A stretch of DNA of 64,000 nucleotides, from the NCBI RefSeq assembly GCF_000526715.1, contig NZ_JAGP01000001.1, positions 1,612,001 to 1,676,000 of the forward strand, written 5' to 3'. Within the stretch, counting starts at the first letter, position 1. Each line of letters begins with the position of its first letter. This document shows, in pieces, positions 1 to 8,636 of the stretch. The DNA comes from Hydrogenovibrio kuenenii DSM 12350. GTDB taxonomy: Bacteria; Pseudomonadota; Gammaproteobacteria; Thiomicrospirales; Thiomicrospiraceae. The translations under genes and the position numbers were made by a program. Below the pieces are notes generated by a model that was not told where the DNA came from, ran no database searches, and saw only the letters and a program-made list of their open reading frames with translations.

Positions 1-602
1 TCCATCAAGATGATTGGGGTAGCACCAGCACCGATACCACAGATGACAATGGTCATTGGGGGTCAACTGCTGGTGGCGCATCACAATACCGCAAAGTACA
101 AACTTTTGTTGGAAACGCCGGTTATGAGTTTCTACCTGGGCAAACCTTCGGTGTTTCACTACAAAGCGGTAAGCTACAAGACTTACTAGCAACCAATAAA
201 CCGCTGAGTGGCGATCACTATGCTGGCGTGGTGTACTATAAGGGTAAATTTGACAAGGCCTTTGTCAATGCGCAAATTCTAGACACTCACAGAAACCTAC
301 CAACAGGATTTGCCACAACAAATGGATTGGAAAGAAAAACCGCAACCAACCGTTATGCATTGGAGTTAGGTCAAAGCCATAACAAGTGGACTTATTATAT
401 TGATGCTAACTGGGCTAAAAGTAAAACCAGCGGTGTCAATCACGACATGGTCGCTGCGTATGCACCTGGTATTAAATACAAATACGGCCCAGGTTGGATC
501 TATGCCGAATACCTAACACAAAATGGTTATATCACTATGAACGGTGATGTACGTAAAGGCGATTTCTCCGCTGTTTACTTAACCATGGACTATTACTTCT
601 GA
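1..602 (+). CDS. Outer-membrane beta-barrel porin, 3' part only
   Basis: The frame is open from the left edge of the window (first full codon at 3), so the start, signal peptide and most of the barrel lie outside. About 200 residues are visible. They alternate polar and hydrophobic residues in short strands rich in Tyr, Gly, Asn and Lys, and the protein ends in MDYYF-stop. A C-terminal Phe at the end of an amphipathic strand is the usual signal for outer-membrane barrel insertion by the BAM complex. This suggests a general diffusion or substrate-specific porin, but the substrate cannot be told from this fragment. A gap of 131 bp with no obvious terminator separates it from the BCCT transporter. 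Confidence 0.7.
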   Translation, partial: HQDDWGSTSTDTTDDNGHWGSTAGGASQYRKVQTFVGNAGYEFLPGQTFGVSLQSGKLQDLLATNKPLSGDHYAGVVYYKGKFDKAFVNAQILDTHRNLPTGFATTNGLERKTATNRYALELGQSHNKWTYYIDANWAKSKTSGVNHDMVAAYAPGIKYKYGPGWIYAEYLTQNGYITMNGDVRKGDFSAVYLTMDYYF

Positions 603-733
603 TTTTCCCATAAGCTCTATCGTCGACACTGACACACGTTTTAAACCAGTACTTCAGTGTTCGACCACCTCAGGAAAGTTTTTACTATGACGTAACGAAG
701 ATATTTAAAATTTAAACAATTAAAGGTTCTACT

Positions 734-2713
734 ATGCAGAAACCCGATACGCCAGAAACGGCCAAACTCAACCCGCCGGTATTTTTTACCTCGGCCGGTC
801 TTATCATCGCTTTGTTGATTTTTGCAGTCATCAGTCCACAAACGGCAGACTCATCATTCAAAGCTCTTCAAAACGCTATCGTCGACAACTTCAGCTGGTT
901 TTATGTACTTGCGGTCGCCATCATGCTAATCACCGTACTCTTTCTCGGTCTATCCCGATATGGTGACATCAAGCTCGGTCCAGACCATGCCACTCCGGAT
1001 TATTCAAAACTTACCTGGTTTTCCATGTTGTTTTCCGCCGGGATGGGGATTGGGCTAATGTTTTTCGGCGTGGCCGAACCGGTCATGCATTATGTAAACC
1101 CACCTACAGGTGATCCTGAAACTATCGCTGCAGCAAAAGAAGCAATGAACATTACCTTCTTCCACTGGGGCTTACATGCCTGGGGGATTTATGCCATTGT
1201 CGCATTGATTCTGGCTTTCTTCAGTTATCGCCACGGCTTGCCATTAACTTTGCGCTCGGCACTCTACCCGATTATTGGTGAACGCATCTATGGCCCTATC
1301 GGTCACGCGGTCGATGTTTTCGCGGTAATTGGTACCGTATTTGGGGTCGCCACCTCTTTGGGTTATGGTGTATTACAGGTCAATTCAGGACTTAATTACA
1401 TGTTTGGCACCCCTGTCGGTGTCACCACACAGATCGTACTGATTATCTTTGTCAGTGCATTGGCTGTCATCTCTGTCACAACTGGGCTAGATAAAGGGAT
1501 TCGTCGCCTTTCAGAGCTCAATATGGGGCTAGCGATTATCCTATTATTACTTGTCTTGGCATTAGGACCAACCGTTTATCTACTGCAAGACTTCGTGCAA
1601 AATGTCGGGGCATACGCTTCTGGTCTTGTACAAAAAACCTTTAACCTCTATGCCTACAAAAAGACTGACTGGATAGGCGGTTGGACAATTTTCTACTGGG
1701 GTTGGTGGATTGCCTGGGCACCTTTTGTTGGGCTATTTATTGCACGTATTTCACGTGGTAGAACTATCCGTGACTTTACAATGGGGGTTTTATTAGTTCC
1801 TGCTGGGTTCACACTGATGTGGATGAGCTTCTTTGGTAACTCTGCCTTGCATATGATTATCAACGAACACATGACCAGCCTGACACAGGCCGTTTCTAAT
1901 GATGCTTCTACTGCGTTATTTGCCTTCTTGCAGCACTTCCCAATGAGTGGTTTGCTGTCAATTCTTGCCATGGTGATGGTGGTAATCTTCTTCGTTACCT
2001 CAGCAGACTCAGGTGCTATGGTGGTTGATATGCTTTGTTCAAACGGTAACAACAACACACCATTATGGCAACGTGTTTTCTGGGCAAGTGGTGTTGGTGT
2101 CGTTGCAGCCGTCCTATTGCTTGCTGGAGGCTTAAAGGCACTACAAACCATGACCATTGCCAGCGCTTTACCTTTTTCCATGATACTCCTCGTTGCAACC
2201 TATGGTTTAATCAAAGCACTCCGTGTCGATTTGGTTAAACGTGATAGCCTACAAATCAATGTTGCGCCTACCCCTCCTGCCATCAACAACACTGGCTGGA
2301 AAGACAGGCTGAACAATATTGTGGATTACCCAAGTGAAAATGTGGTTAACCGCTTTATCGAAAAAACGGCTAAACCCGCTTTTGACGAAGTGTGCGAGGA
2401 ATTGCAAAACCACAATTTGCAAACACATGTGGAAGAAATCGACAATGAGCGTATTCGATTGGTGGTCGAGCATGGTGAAGAGATTGATTTCATGTACGAA
2501 ATCCGTAATCGTTCTCATGTGAAACCGGAATTCATCAACCCTGAAGAATCAACCGATGAAGTTGGTGAAGAAATGCGCTACCACCGTGCTGAGGTGCATC
2601 TAACTGAAGGTGGTCAAGATTATGATGTTATGGGATGGTCTAAAGAGGCTCTAATCCATGATATTATCGACCACTACCACAAACACATGCACTTCCTGCA
2701 TGTATTAAGATAG
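734..2713 (+). CDS. BCCT family betaine/choline/carnitine transporter, BetT-like
   Basis: Secondary transporter of the BCCT family, which takes up quaternary-ammonium compounds such as choline or glycine betaine across the inner membrane. The 659-residue protein has about twelve hydrophobic segments. The family glycine-rich motif SAGMGIGLMFFGVAEP is near residue 100, and the Trp-rich signature (GWTIFYWGWWIAWAPF followed by ISRGRTIRDF) starts near residue 315. A soluble acidic tail of about 150 residues after residue 500 matches the long C-terminal domain of BetT, which senses osmotic state in characterised members. An AAAGG ribosome-binding site precedes the ATG. The thioesterase gene follows after 12 bp and is probably cotranscribed. 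A role in salt tolerance fits a marine bacterium; the exact substrate is inferred. Confidence 0.9.
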   Translation: MQKPDTPETAKLNPPVFFTSAGLIIALLIFAVISPQTADSSFKALQNAIVDNFSWFYVLAVAIMLITVLFLGLSRYGDIKLGPDHATPDYSKLTWFSMLFSAGMGIGLMFFGVAEPVMHYVNPPTGDPETIAAAKEAMNITFFHWGLHAWGIYAIVALILAFFSYRHGLPLTLRSALYPIIGERIYGPIGHAVDVFAVIGTVFGVATSLGYGVLQVNSGLNYMFGTPVGVTTQIVLIIFVSALAVISVTTGLDKGIRRLSELNMGLAIILLLLVLALGPTVYLLQDFVQNVGAYASGLVQKTFNLYAYKKTDWIGGWTIFYWGWWIAWAPFVGLFIARISRGRTIRDFTMGVLLVPAGFTLMWMSFFGNSALHMIINEHMTSLTQAVSNDASTALFAFLQHFPMSGLLSILAMVMVVIFFVTSADSGAMVVDMLCSNGNNNTPLWQRVFWASGVGVVAAVLLLAGGLKALQTMTIASALPFSMILLVATYGLIKALRVDLVKRDSLQINVAPTPPAINNTGWKDRLNNIVDYPSENVVNRFIEKTAKPAFDEVCEELQNHNLQTHVEEIDNERIRLVVEHGEEIDFMYEIRNRSHVKPEFINPEESTDEVGEEMRYHRAEVHLTEGGQDYDVMGWSKEALIHDIIDHYHKHMHFLHVLR

Positions 2714-2725
2714 GCGCTTTAAAAC

Positions 2726-3157
2726 ATGACTGAAAAGTTACCAAGCTGGTCGTTCCCAACGCCTTTTATCCTTGAACACAAGGTTAAGGCAGAAGAAATT
2801 GACTTCCTAGACCATGTAAACAATAAGGTTTACCTGGGGTGGATGGAACACATCGCTTGGCAGCACAGTCTATCCGTCGGGATCGACTATGCAAAACAAC
2901 AGGAAGAAAACAAAATCATGGTGGTACGCCAACATGAACTCAACTACCTACGCGCTTGCGTGTTAGGAGATGAGTTACTGATTGGTACTTGGCTTGGTGA
3001 GCGCATTGGCTGCTGCCAACGAAAACGTCACTATGAAATCTTCCGAAAATCGGATGGTAAAAAAGTCTTTGATGGCCATACCATCTGGATTTGCATGGAT
3101 ATGAAAACACAGCGAGCCTGTAAAATCCCAGACGCTTTTATCAAAGCCTATCAATAA
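2726..3157 (+). CDS. Hotdog-fold acyl-CoA thioesterase (4-HBT/YbgC-like)
   Basis: A 143-residue single-domain protein of usual family length. The segment DFLDHVNNKVYLGWMEHIAW near residues 25-44 is the hotdog thioesterase signature, with the catalytic Asp of YbgC/4-hydroxybenzoyl-CoA thioesterases at the start of the motif. It would hydrolyse an acyl-CoA or acyl-ACP thioester in the cytoplasm; the acyl group cannot be deduced. It lies 12 bp behind the BCCT gene and directly before a strong 21-bp-stem terminator, so the two genes form a short transcription unit. Confidence 0.8.
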   Translation: MTEKLPSWSFPTPFILEHKVKAEEIDFLDHVNNKVYLGWMEHIAWQHSLSVGIDYAKQQEENKIMVVRQHELNYLRACVLGDELLIGTWLGERIGCCQRKRHYEIFRKSDGKKVFDGHTIWICMDMKTQRACKIPDAFIKAYQ

Positions 3158-3158
3158 T

Positions 3159-3209
3159 AAAATCTGCCAGGCTGGGGTAAGCTTATCCTACCCCAGCCTG
3201 GCAGATTTT
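3159..3209. terminator. Bidirectional terminator made of an inverted pair of the dispersed repeat
   Basis: Left arm 3159-3179 and right arm 3189-3209 are perfect 21-bp reverse complements around a 9-nt loop, with A's at one end and T's at the other. It lies between the stop of the forward thioesterase gene and the stop of the reverse DUF2798 gene, so it can terminate both. Each arm is a full copy of the repeat AAATCTGCCAGGCTGGGGTA that recurs through the window. Confidence 0.9.
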
Positions 3210-3228
3210 CCATCAAACTCAATCAACC

Positions 3229-3474
3229 TTATTTGTGATGTGGATGTTCCACAGCACGAATCAACTTATTGACAATACGTCTAACCATTGGCGCCACAAA
3301 CAGCACAATCGGAAATGCGATCACAAAAGCTGTCCACCAAGCATGAAACCAAATCATGACAAAGTTTTCCGGCAAACCGACATTCATATAGCTGATAACG
3401 GCTGACATCAAAAACGACATAAAAAGCGCCATAAAGAATGCAAACAAAATATTTTGGTGTCTTGGATGAAACAT
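3229..3474 (-). CDS. DUF2798 family small membrane protein
   Basis: An 81-residue protein with two hydrophobic segments (about residues 9-30 and 42-63) and a basic C-terminal tail ending in HPHHK. The pattern HPRHQNILFAFFMALFMSFL, then a Trp-rich second helix (FHAWWTAFVIAFP), is typical of DUF2798 proteins, whose function is unknown. It lies 46 bp downstream of the aldo/keto reductase on the same strand and may be cotranscribed with it. Confidence 0.7.
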   Translation of the reverse strand: MFHPRHQNILFAFFMALFMSFLMSAVISYMNVGLPENFVMIWFHAWWTAFVIAFPIVLFVAPMVRRIVNKLIRAVEHPHHK

Positions 3475-3520
3475 AAAATTCCTTACTTAAAAATTAAACA
3501 ACCAATGATTCTGGCTTCGC

Positions 3521-4570
3521 TTAAGGCGAAGGAATGGTGTATTGTGCATGAATACGCTCAATTTGGAAGAGTACTTCTTCATCCAGATTTACATTAATCG
3601 AATCAATATTCTCTTTAAGCTGTTCCATCGTTGTTGCACCAATAATATTCGCCGAAACGAAAGGACGAGAGTTTACAAATGCCAATGCCAATTGCGTCGG
3701 TGTCAGTCCATTGCCTTTCGCCAACGCCGTATAAAGTTCCGTTGCTTTGACCGCATTGTTACTCAAATAACGGTCATAGCTGGGAAACAACGTCAGACGA
3801 GCATTTTCAGGTCTTTGATTATTTAAATACTTACCGGAAAGCGCACCGAATCCCAAAGGTGAATACGCCAATAAACCCACTCCTTCATGACGAGAAACTT
3901 CAGACAAACCAACTTCATAAGAACGGTTCAACAGACTGTATGGATTCTGAATCGTTACGATTTTTTGCAAGCCTTTTGCTTCTGCAATTTGCAGAAACTT
4001 CATTGCACCCCAAGCCGTTTCGTTGGATAAACCAATTTGACGTATTTTGCCTTGCCTGACAAACTCTGTCAGCACTTCCAAAGTCTCTTCAAAATCGGTT
4101 AAATCATTCGGCTCTTGTTGCCACTCATAACCCAATTTACCGAAGTAGTTGGTGGGTCTTTCTGGCCAATGCAACTGATACAAATCCAAATAATCCGTTT
4201 GTAAACGTTTTAAAGATGCTTCCAATGCTTGCGTGATTTGTTCACGATTGAAACGCCCTTTACCATCTCGGATATGAGATGCTGGCCCCATAGGCCCTGC
4301 AATTTTTGATGCTAGAACAACATCCGACCGACGACCATTTTTAGCAAACCAGTTGCCTATCATCGTTTCGGTTGCACCATAGGTTTCAGCACGCGGAGGT
4401 ACGGAATACAACTCTGCGGTATCCCAAAAGTTCACCCCCTGTTCCAAAGCATAATCCATTTGCTTAAAGGCTTCGTCTTGAGTGTTCTGTTCACCCCAAG
4501 TCATGGTCCCCAAACAAATGCGACTAACTTGAATATCTGAATTTCCTAGATTGTTATAAATCATATACAT
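3521..4570 (-). CDS. tas: NADP(H)-dependent aldo/keto reductase, Tas-like
   Basis: A 349-residue cytoplasmic oxidoreductase of the aldo/keto reductase superfamily with a TIM-barrel fold. The catalytic tetrad is visible: Asp and Tyr in NFWDTAELYS, Lys in VVLASKIAGP and His in YQLHWPERP. The insertion after the His motif and the overall sequence resemble E. coli Tas more than the short AKR classes. Tas-like enzymes reduce carbonyls with NADPH, but the physiological substrate is not established. It sits 26 bp downstream of the PsiE-like gene. The symbol reflects family similarity only. Confidence 0.8.
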   Translation of the reverse strand: MYMIYNNLGNSDIQVSRICLGTMTWGEQNTQDEAFKQMDYALEQGVNFWDTAELYSVPPRAETYGATETMIGNWFAKNGRRSDVVLASKIAGPMGPASHIRDGKGRFNREQITQALEASLKRLQTDYLDLYQLHWPERPTNYFGKLGYEWQQEPNDLTDFEETLEVLTEFVRQGKIRQIGLSNETAWGAMKFLQIAEAKGLQKIVTIQNPYSLLNRSYEVGLSEVSRHEGVGLLAYSPLGFGALSGKYLNNQRPENARLTLFPSYDRYLSNNAVKATELYTALAKGNGLTPTQLALAFVNSRPFVSANIIGATTMEQLKENIDSINVNLDEEVLFQIERIHAQYTIPSP

Positions 4571-4596
4571 TCCTTTTAAATACTGACTTTAAACCG

Positions 4597-5085
4597 TTAT
4601 AAGGGTTCATCAACAACATTTTTTAATTCTGTTTGCTTCCACTTTCTCAATTGGCTATGAATATAAATAATCAACCCGAAAAAGACTGCTGAAATACCCC
4701 CTAAAATTAATAGGGTTCCATTTTCGTCAGGTATTGTATCCAGCAAAATCAGCTTTCGAATCACAACCACAAAAGCAATTTCTAGAAACGTGAGTGCATA
4801 CTCAAAACTGCTTTTAATAAACATTGCCTTTACAATCGCCAGCACGATTAGGGTAAACAACGCATCCGTCAGCAGGATTTTCATTGAAGGGAAGTTTAGT
4901 GCGCCTTGATGCATCAAAAACTCGAATAACTTATTCGAAATACTGAACAAACATGCGGCCAAATAAACAACCATGAAGATAACCAAAATAACTCTCAACA
5001 GTTTCACAGAACTAATGAGCTTTTCTTCCAAAACCGAGTCAATGAAATACGCGATTTTTTTAGAAAGATTATCGGGAGCGGACAT
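4597..5085 (-). CDS. PsiE-like membrane protein
   Basis: A 162-residue protein with about four membrane segments (roughly residues 25-50, 60-82, 90-112 and 120-140) and short charged ends. The third segment, with the pattern IAFVVVIRKLILLD, and the layout match the phosphate-starvation-inducible PsiE family. Function is unknown, and in E. coli psiE is controlled by phosphate and cAMP-CRP. I see no Pho box in the 120 bp upstream, so the phosphate link is by family name only. It may head a transcript with the tas-like and DUF2798 genes. Confidence 0.6.
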   Translation of the reverse strand: MSAPDNLSKKIAYFIDSVLEEKLISSVKLLRVILVIFMVVYLAACLFSISNKLFEFLMHQGALNFPSMKILLTDALFTLIVLAIVKAMFIKSSFEYALTFLEIAFVVVIRKLILLDTIPDENGTLLILGGISAVFFGLIIYIHSQLRKWKQTELKNVVDEPL

Positions 5086-5140
5086 AAAACATCACACCTT
5101 TAGAATAAGTGAAAAAAATTAATAACACATGTAATCAAGC

Positions 5141-5162
5141 TACACCCAGCCTGGTAGATTTT
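5141..5162 (-). repeat. Dispersed repeat, single copy
   Basis: Reverse-orientation copy of the AAATCTRCCAGGCTGGGGTA repeat with one inserted base near one end. It lies about 50 bp downstream of the ovoB stop on the reverse strand, in the 124-bp gap before the PsiE-like gene. There is no paired copy, so it is a poor terminator by itself. Confidence 0.8.
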
Positions 5163-5209
5163 TGATATTTATTGGTAGGTTTGCCCTACTCTATATTTAG
5201 AAAATTTTG

Positions 5210-6406
5210 CTAGTCTTTAGGCAGTGATTTCAGCCCCATTTTGAAATGACTAAATGCCTGTTGCAATACTCTAGGAGGCACTGCAAGATTCATACGCATA
5301 AAGCAACTACCTGCATTGGGTCTGTTGCTTTTTACATCAAAAGACTCGCCATCATTCAAGCCAAGCTTGGCTTCATTGACAACCCAATCTTTTAAAGTTT
5401 CGTGCTTGGTACACATGGTAGAAAAATCCAACCAAACCAAATAAGAAGCTTCTGGTCGCATCACTTTTACTTGCGGAAAATGCGTTTGGAAAAAGGCTTC
5501 TGTTTTGTCGATATTCTGCTGCAAAAACTGGTTGAGTTCCTGCACATATCGCCTGCCTTTTTCACTATAGGCAATCTTAATCGCCACAGCGGCAAACAGA
5601 TTCAATTCTTTGATACTAACTGACTGCGCCACTTTTAAATAAGCTGCTTTCAGCTTAGCATTGGCAATAATAGCATAACCTATTTGCAAGCCGCCAAGAT
5701 TAAAGATTTTGCCCGGAGAACTGAGCGTGATAGTGAGTTGTTTAATCTCATCAGATAACGATGCTAATGGAATATGTCTGCCAACAAACACCATGTCGGA
5801 ATGAATTTCATCCGACACAATAACCACTTGATGTTCAATACAAATCTTCGCTAACTTTTCAAGTTCGTCTTGCTGCCAAACTCGGCCAGAAGGGTTGTGG
5901 GGATGACAAAACAAAATCAACTTTACTTTGTTTTCGACAATCTTTTTTTGTAGCGCTTCAAAGTCGATTTCATAACGCCCAGCCTCTAAAACCAGAGGCG
6001 CTGTCACCAGTTTTCGGTCATTGATTTCGGGTGCTGTCAAAAATGGTGGATAAACTGGCGGCATAACCAATACAGCTTCTTTTGGCTTTGTAAAAGCTTG
6101 CACCGCCATAAAGAAACCATTGGCAACATTATGGGTAAATAGGATATGCTCTGGCTTCACCTCATAGTCATGATAGGCTTGCCAGTCGATAATACATTTA
6201 TACACCGAATCCGACATATGGGTATAACCCAAGATAGGGTGCTCCAAACGTGTTTTAATGGCTTGCATGATAAAGTCAGGTGTGGGCAGATCCATATCTG
6301 CAACCCACATAGGTAAAACATCATCACGTCCAAACAAGGTTTTGCGCAATTCGTATTTCTCTGCGTCTGACCCTTCCCTAGGGAACACTCGGTTAAAATC
6401 TGCCAT
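5210..6406 (-). CDS. ovoB: PLP-dependent C-S lyase of the MalY/PatB family, probable ovothiol sulfoxide lyase OvoB
   Basis: A 398-residue fold-type I PLP enzyme. The PLP-binding lysine is in TLSSPGKIFNLGGLQIGYAI, the phosphate/ring-contact motif is FCHPHNPSGRVW, and the N-terminus RKTLFGRDDVLPMWVADMD is the MalY/PatB signature. By family it cleaves C-S bonds, releasing pyruvate and ammonia. It starts 31 bp downstream of ovoA on the same strand. In characterised pathways OvoB, a lyase of this family, cleaves the 5-histidylcysteine sulfoxide made by OvoA to give 5-thiohistidine. The symbol rests on that linkage; cystathionine beta-lyase (patB/malY) is the alternative. Confidence 0.8.
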   Translation of the reverse strand: MADFNRVFPREGSDAEKYELRKTLFGRDDVLPMWVADMDLPTPDFIMQAIKTRLEHPILGYTHMSDSVYKCIIDWQAYHDYEVKPEHILFTHNVANGFFMAVQAFTKPKEAVLVMPPVYPPFLTAPEINDRKLVTAPLVLEAGRYEIDFEALQKKIVENKVKLILFCHPHNPSGRVWQQDELEKLAKICIEHQVVIVSDEIHSDMVFVGRHIPLASLSDEIKQLTITLSSPGKIFNLGGLQIGYAIIANAKLKAAYLKVAQSVSIKELNLFAAVAIKIAYSEKGRRYVQELNQFLQQNIDKTEAFFQTHFPQVKVMRPEASYLVWLDFSTMCTKHETLKDWVVNEAKLGLNDGESFDVKSNRPNAGSCFMRMNLAVPPRVLQQAFSHFKMGLKSLPKD

Positions 6407-6437
6407 ACATTGCTCGCTTTAAAATCTTCCTGATAAT

Positions 6438-8576
6438 TTAACGTTTCTTCCACAAAGTCACTTGGGACAAGGTGTGTTGAAATTTTCGTTGCGTTTCACG
6501 AATTACAAATGGTACATCGAAAGGTTCACGAATCAATTCAAATTCTGCATCAAGCAAAGCTGTGATACCTTCCAGCGTGGTGACGTTTTCACCTGTCTGA
6601 TCATCCTTGTAACCACCCAACCAATTGGCTTTTTCAGTAAAGTCTTCTAGCCAAGTATAAGGCGATGCCAACATTAATAAACCGCCTTCATTTAAGCGGT
6701 GTGACAAATCCTTCAAAAACTTGGCTGGATCATACAAGCGGTCAATTAGGTTGACCGCTACTATCATGTCATAACCAGTAAAAATTGGTTTCAAGTTGCT
6801 GGCATCTTGCTGCAAAAACTCACAACGATGTGCAACATCTGCCAGACCATACTCCGCAAGTGTTCTTTCTTTAAAATCGACAATCTCACCTTCTATTGGC
6901 AAGGTATAGAGAACTGAACCAGAAGTTTTTAACTGATTCGCTACCTGAATAAACCTTGCTGAGAAATCAAGCCCCATGACTTTTTCAAAGCCGAGCGCTA
7001 ACTCGAAGCTTGAACGTCCTACCGAACACCCAACTTCCAATACGGATAAGTCATCTCGTCCGGCAAAGTCCTTATCCGCACGGATGGCTTCTATGGCAAT
7101 ACGCGCATAGTGCTGAGCAAAGTTTTCAACATCGAAATAACTTTCTCCATAATGAAACTCACAGTACTGTGCCACTGCGGCATCGGTTTCATAAGTTGAA
7201 AACTGTGTTTGAACTTCATTTTCTGACTCAATATAACGAAAACCTGCATGCTGGAAAAAATGACGACGAAACGCATAACGTGAATATCCGTTAATTTCAT
7301 TTCCGGTCGAAATCCAACATCCTCCACTAAAAATATTGTGCTGGTTATCAAAAGTCGGCGTGGTGAAATCATCGTATATAGGATGAACTTTAAACCCTTC
7401 AAATGGATAAATCGGGGTTTGTGTCCATTGCCAGACATTACCGATCACATCAAAAAAATCACCGGTTTCATTCCAAGTCACAGGGGTTGAAGAAGCAAAA
7501 CGTTCTAAATTAATATTTGCCTGTCCAGGATTTTTCTCATGATGTTTTAACGCTTGGGTATGGTCTCTTAAACGCAAATACTCATCTTCACTCGGCAAAC
7601 GAATTGGCTTACCTGTTTCGTGGCTTTTCCAACGACAAAATGCACTGGCTTCGAGGTGATTTACTTCTACTGGCCAATCCCAAGGCATCGGTATTTCATC
7701 TGTCATACAGCGCAACCACCAGTCACTTCCCTTTTTCACCCAAAAAGTTGGATGCTTATCTGGTGTAAATTGACGCCAGCGATTGCCTTCTTCATCCCAA
7801 TAGGCTGGGTTTTCATAACCACCCGCTTCAATAAACGCTAAATACTCTTTGTTCGTACACAAAAATGCCGCCGCTTTAAACGCTGCCACTTCTGCTTTGT
7901 GGTAACCATATTCGTTGTCCCAGCCATAAAACTCGGCTGGATCTTGGTGATCTATCACCACTTCACCTGCAGGCACGGAAAAAAGAACATTTTCTGGCGC
8001 ATCATCACTTTCAGTGCAAACAGGAAATAAGGGATGTGGCTTAACTTGATCTATTGGCAGTTGACGAATCAATACAGACGAGGTTTCCAAGTGAATACGT
8101 TCATGTTCGATTCCCATCATGACTGGCCACATTGGGCTTTGCCAATCAATCGGAATATGAAAATCCATCGTATCAATCAGCTGGTTAACCGATTCTCGAA
8201 CCTGGTCTCGATATTCGCGCACTTCTGCAACACTTGGCCAATCATAATGGGCATCATCCAAATCATCCCAAGACATTTCATCCACGCCAATCGCGCACAT
8301 GGATTCGATTTTGGCGTTAATGCGCTGAGGTAGAAGCTTTGCCAAAACCAATTTATTGGTAAAAAAAGTCGCTGTATGACCAAAATAAAAAATCAAAGGA
8401 TGACGCAAAGAGCACGGTCTTAAATAAAACGCATCGTCCGAAACCAACGTTTCAAACAGCGTCTCATACAAACTGTAGGTTTGATTAAAGTAAGCTTTGA
8501 TTTCAGCACGCTTAACTTCTACTTCACCAGTATTTAACACAATGTTATGTGACACGATACTTTCTAACCCTTGCAT
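6438..8576 (-). CDS. ovoA: OvoA: 5-histidylcysteine sulfoxide synthase fused to an N-methyltransferase
   Basis: Bifunctional ovothiol biosynthesis enzyme. The N-terminal DinB-like part carries the non-haem iron ligands in FYFGHTATFF and MGIEHERIHLETSSVLIRQL. A formylglycine-generating-enzyme-like domain follows (IGNVWQWTQTPIYPFEGF, IFSGGCWISTGNEING). The last 220 residues are a SAM methyltransferase with the glycine motif LEVGCSVGRSSFELA. OvoA couples cysteine and histidine with oxygen to form 5-histidylcysteine sulfoxide, and the C-terminal domain methylates the imidazole after OvoB acts. The frame opens at 8594, but the ATG at 8576 has a strong site (AGAGGGAAG), giving 712 residues. It forms an operon with ovoB and lies 42 bp or more after the DUF748 gene. 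Confidence 0.92.
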   Translation of the reverse strand: MQGLESIVSHNIVLNTGEVEVKRAEIKAYFNQTYSLYETLFETLVSDDAFYLRPCSLRHPLIFYFGHTATFFTNKLVLAKLLPQRINAKIESMCAIGVDEMSWDDLDDAHYDWPSVAEVREYRDQVRESVNQLIDTMDFHIPIDWQSPMWPVMMGIEHERIHLETSSVLIRQLPIDQVKPHPLFPVCTESDDAPENVLFSVPAGEVVIDHQDPAEFYGWDNEYGYHKAEVAAFKAAAFLCTNKEYLAFIEAGGYENPAYWDEEGNRWRQFTPDKHPTFWVKKGSDWWLRCMTDEIPMPWDWPVEVNHLEASAFCRWKSHETGKPIRLPSEDEYLRLRDHTQALKHHEKNPGQANINLERFASSTPVTWNETGDFFDVIGNVWQWTQTPIYPFEGFKVHPIYDDFTTPTFDNQHNIFSGGCWISTGNEINGYSRYAFRRHFFQHAGFRYIESENEVQTQFSTYETDAAVAQYCEFHYGESYFDVENFAQHYARIAIEAIRADKDFAGRDDLSVLEVGCSVGRSSFELALGFEKVMGLDFSARFIQVANQLKTSGSVLYTLPIEGEIVDFKERTLAEYGLADVAHRCEFLQQDASNLKPIFTGYDMIVAVNLIDRLYDPAKFLKDLSHRLNEGGLLMLASPYTWLEDFTEKANWLGGYKDDQTGENVTTLEGITALLDAEFELIREPFDVPFVIRETQRKFQHTLSQVTLWKKR

Positions 8577-8636
8577 TACTTCCCTCTTTCTCAATCTACA
8601 TATTTTAAGTAGTCGACACTAAATATATTATCTCAG

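Noticed and set aside
5086-5209. Pho box upstream of the PsiE-like gene
   Set aside because: No CTGTCAT-type direct repeats with 11-bp period are present, so phosphate control is not supported by sequence here.
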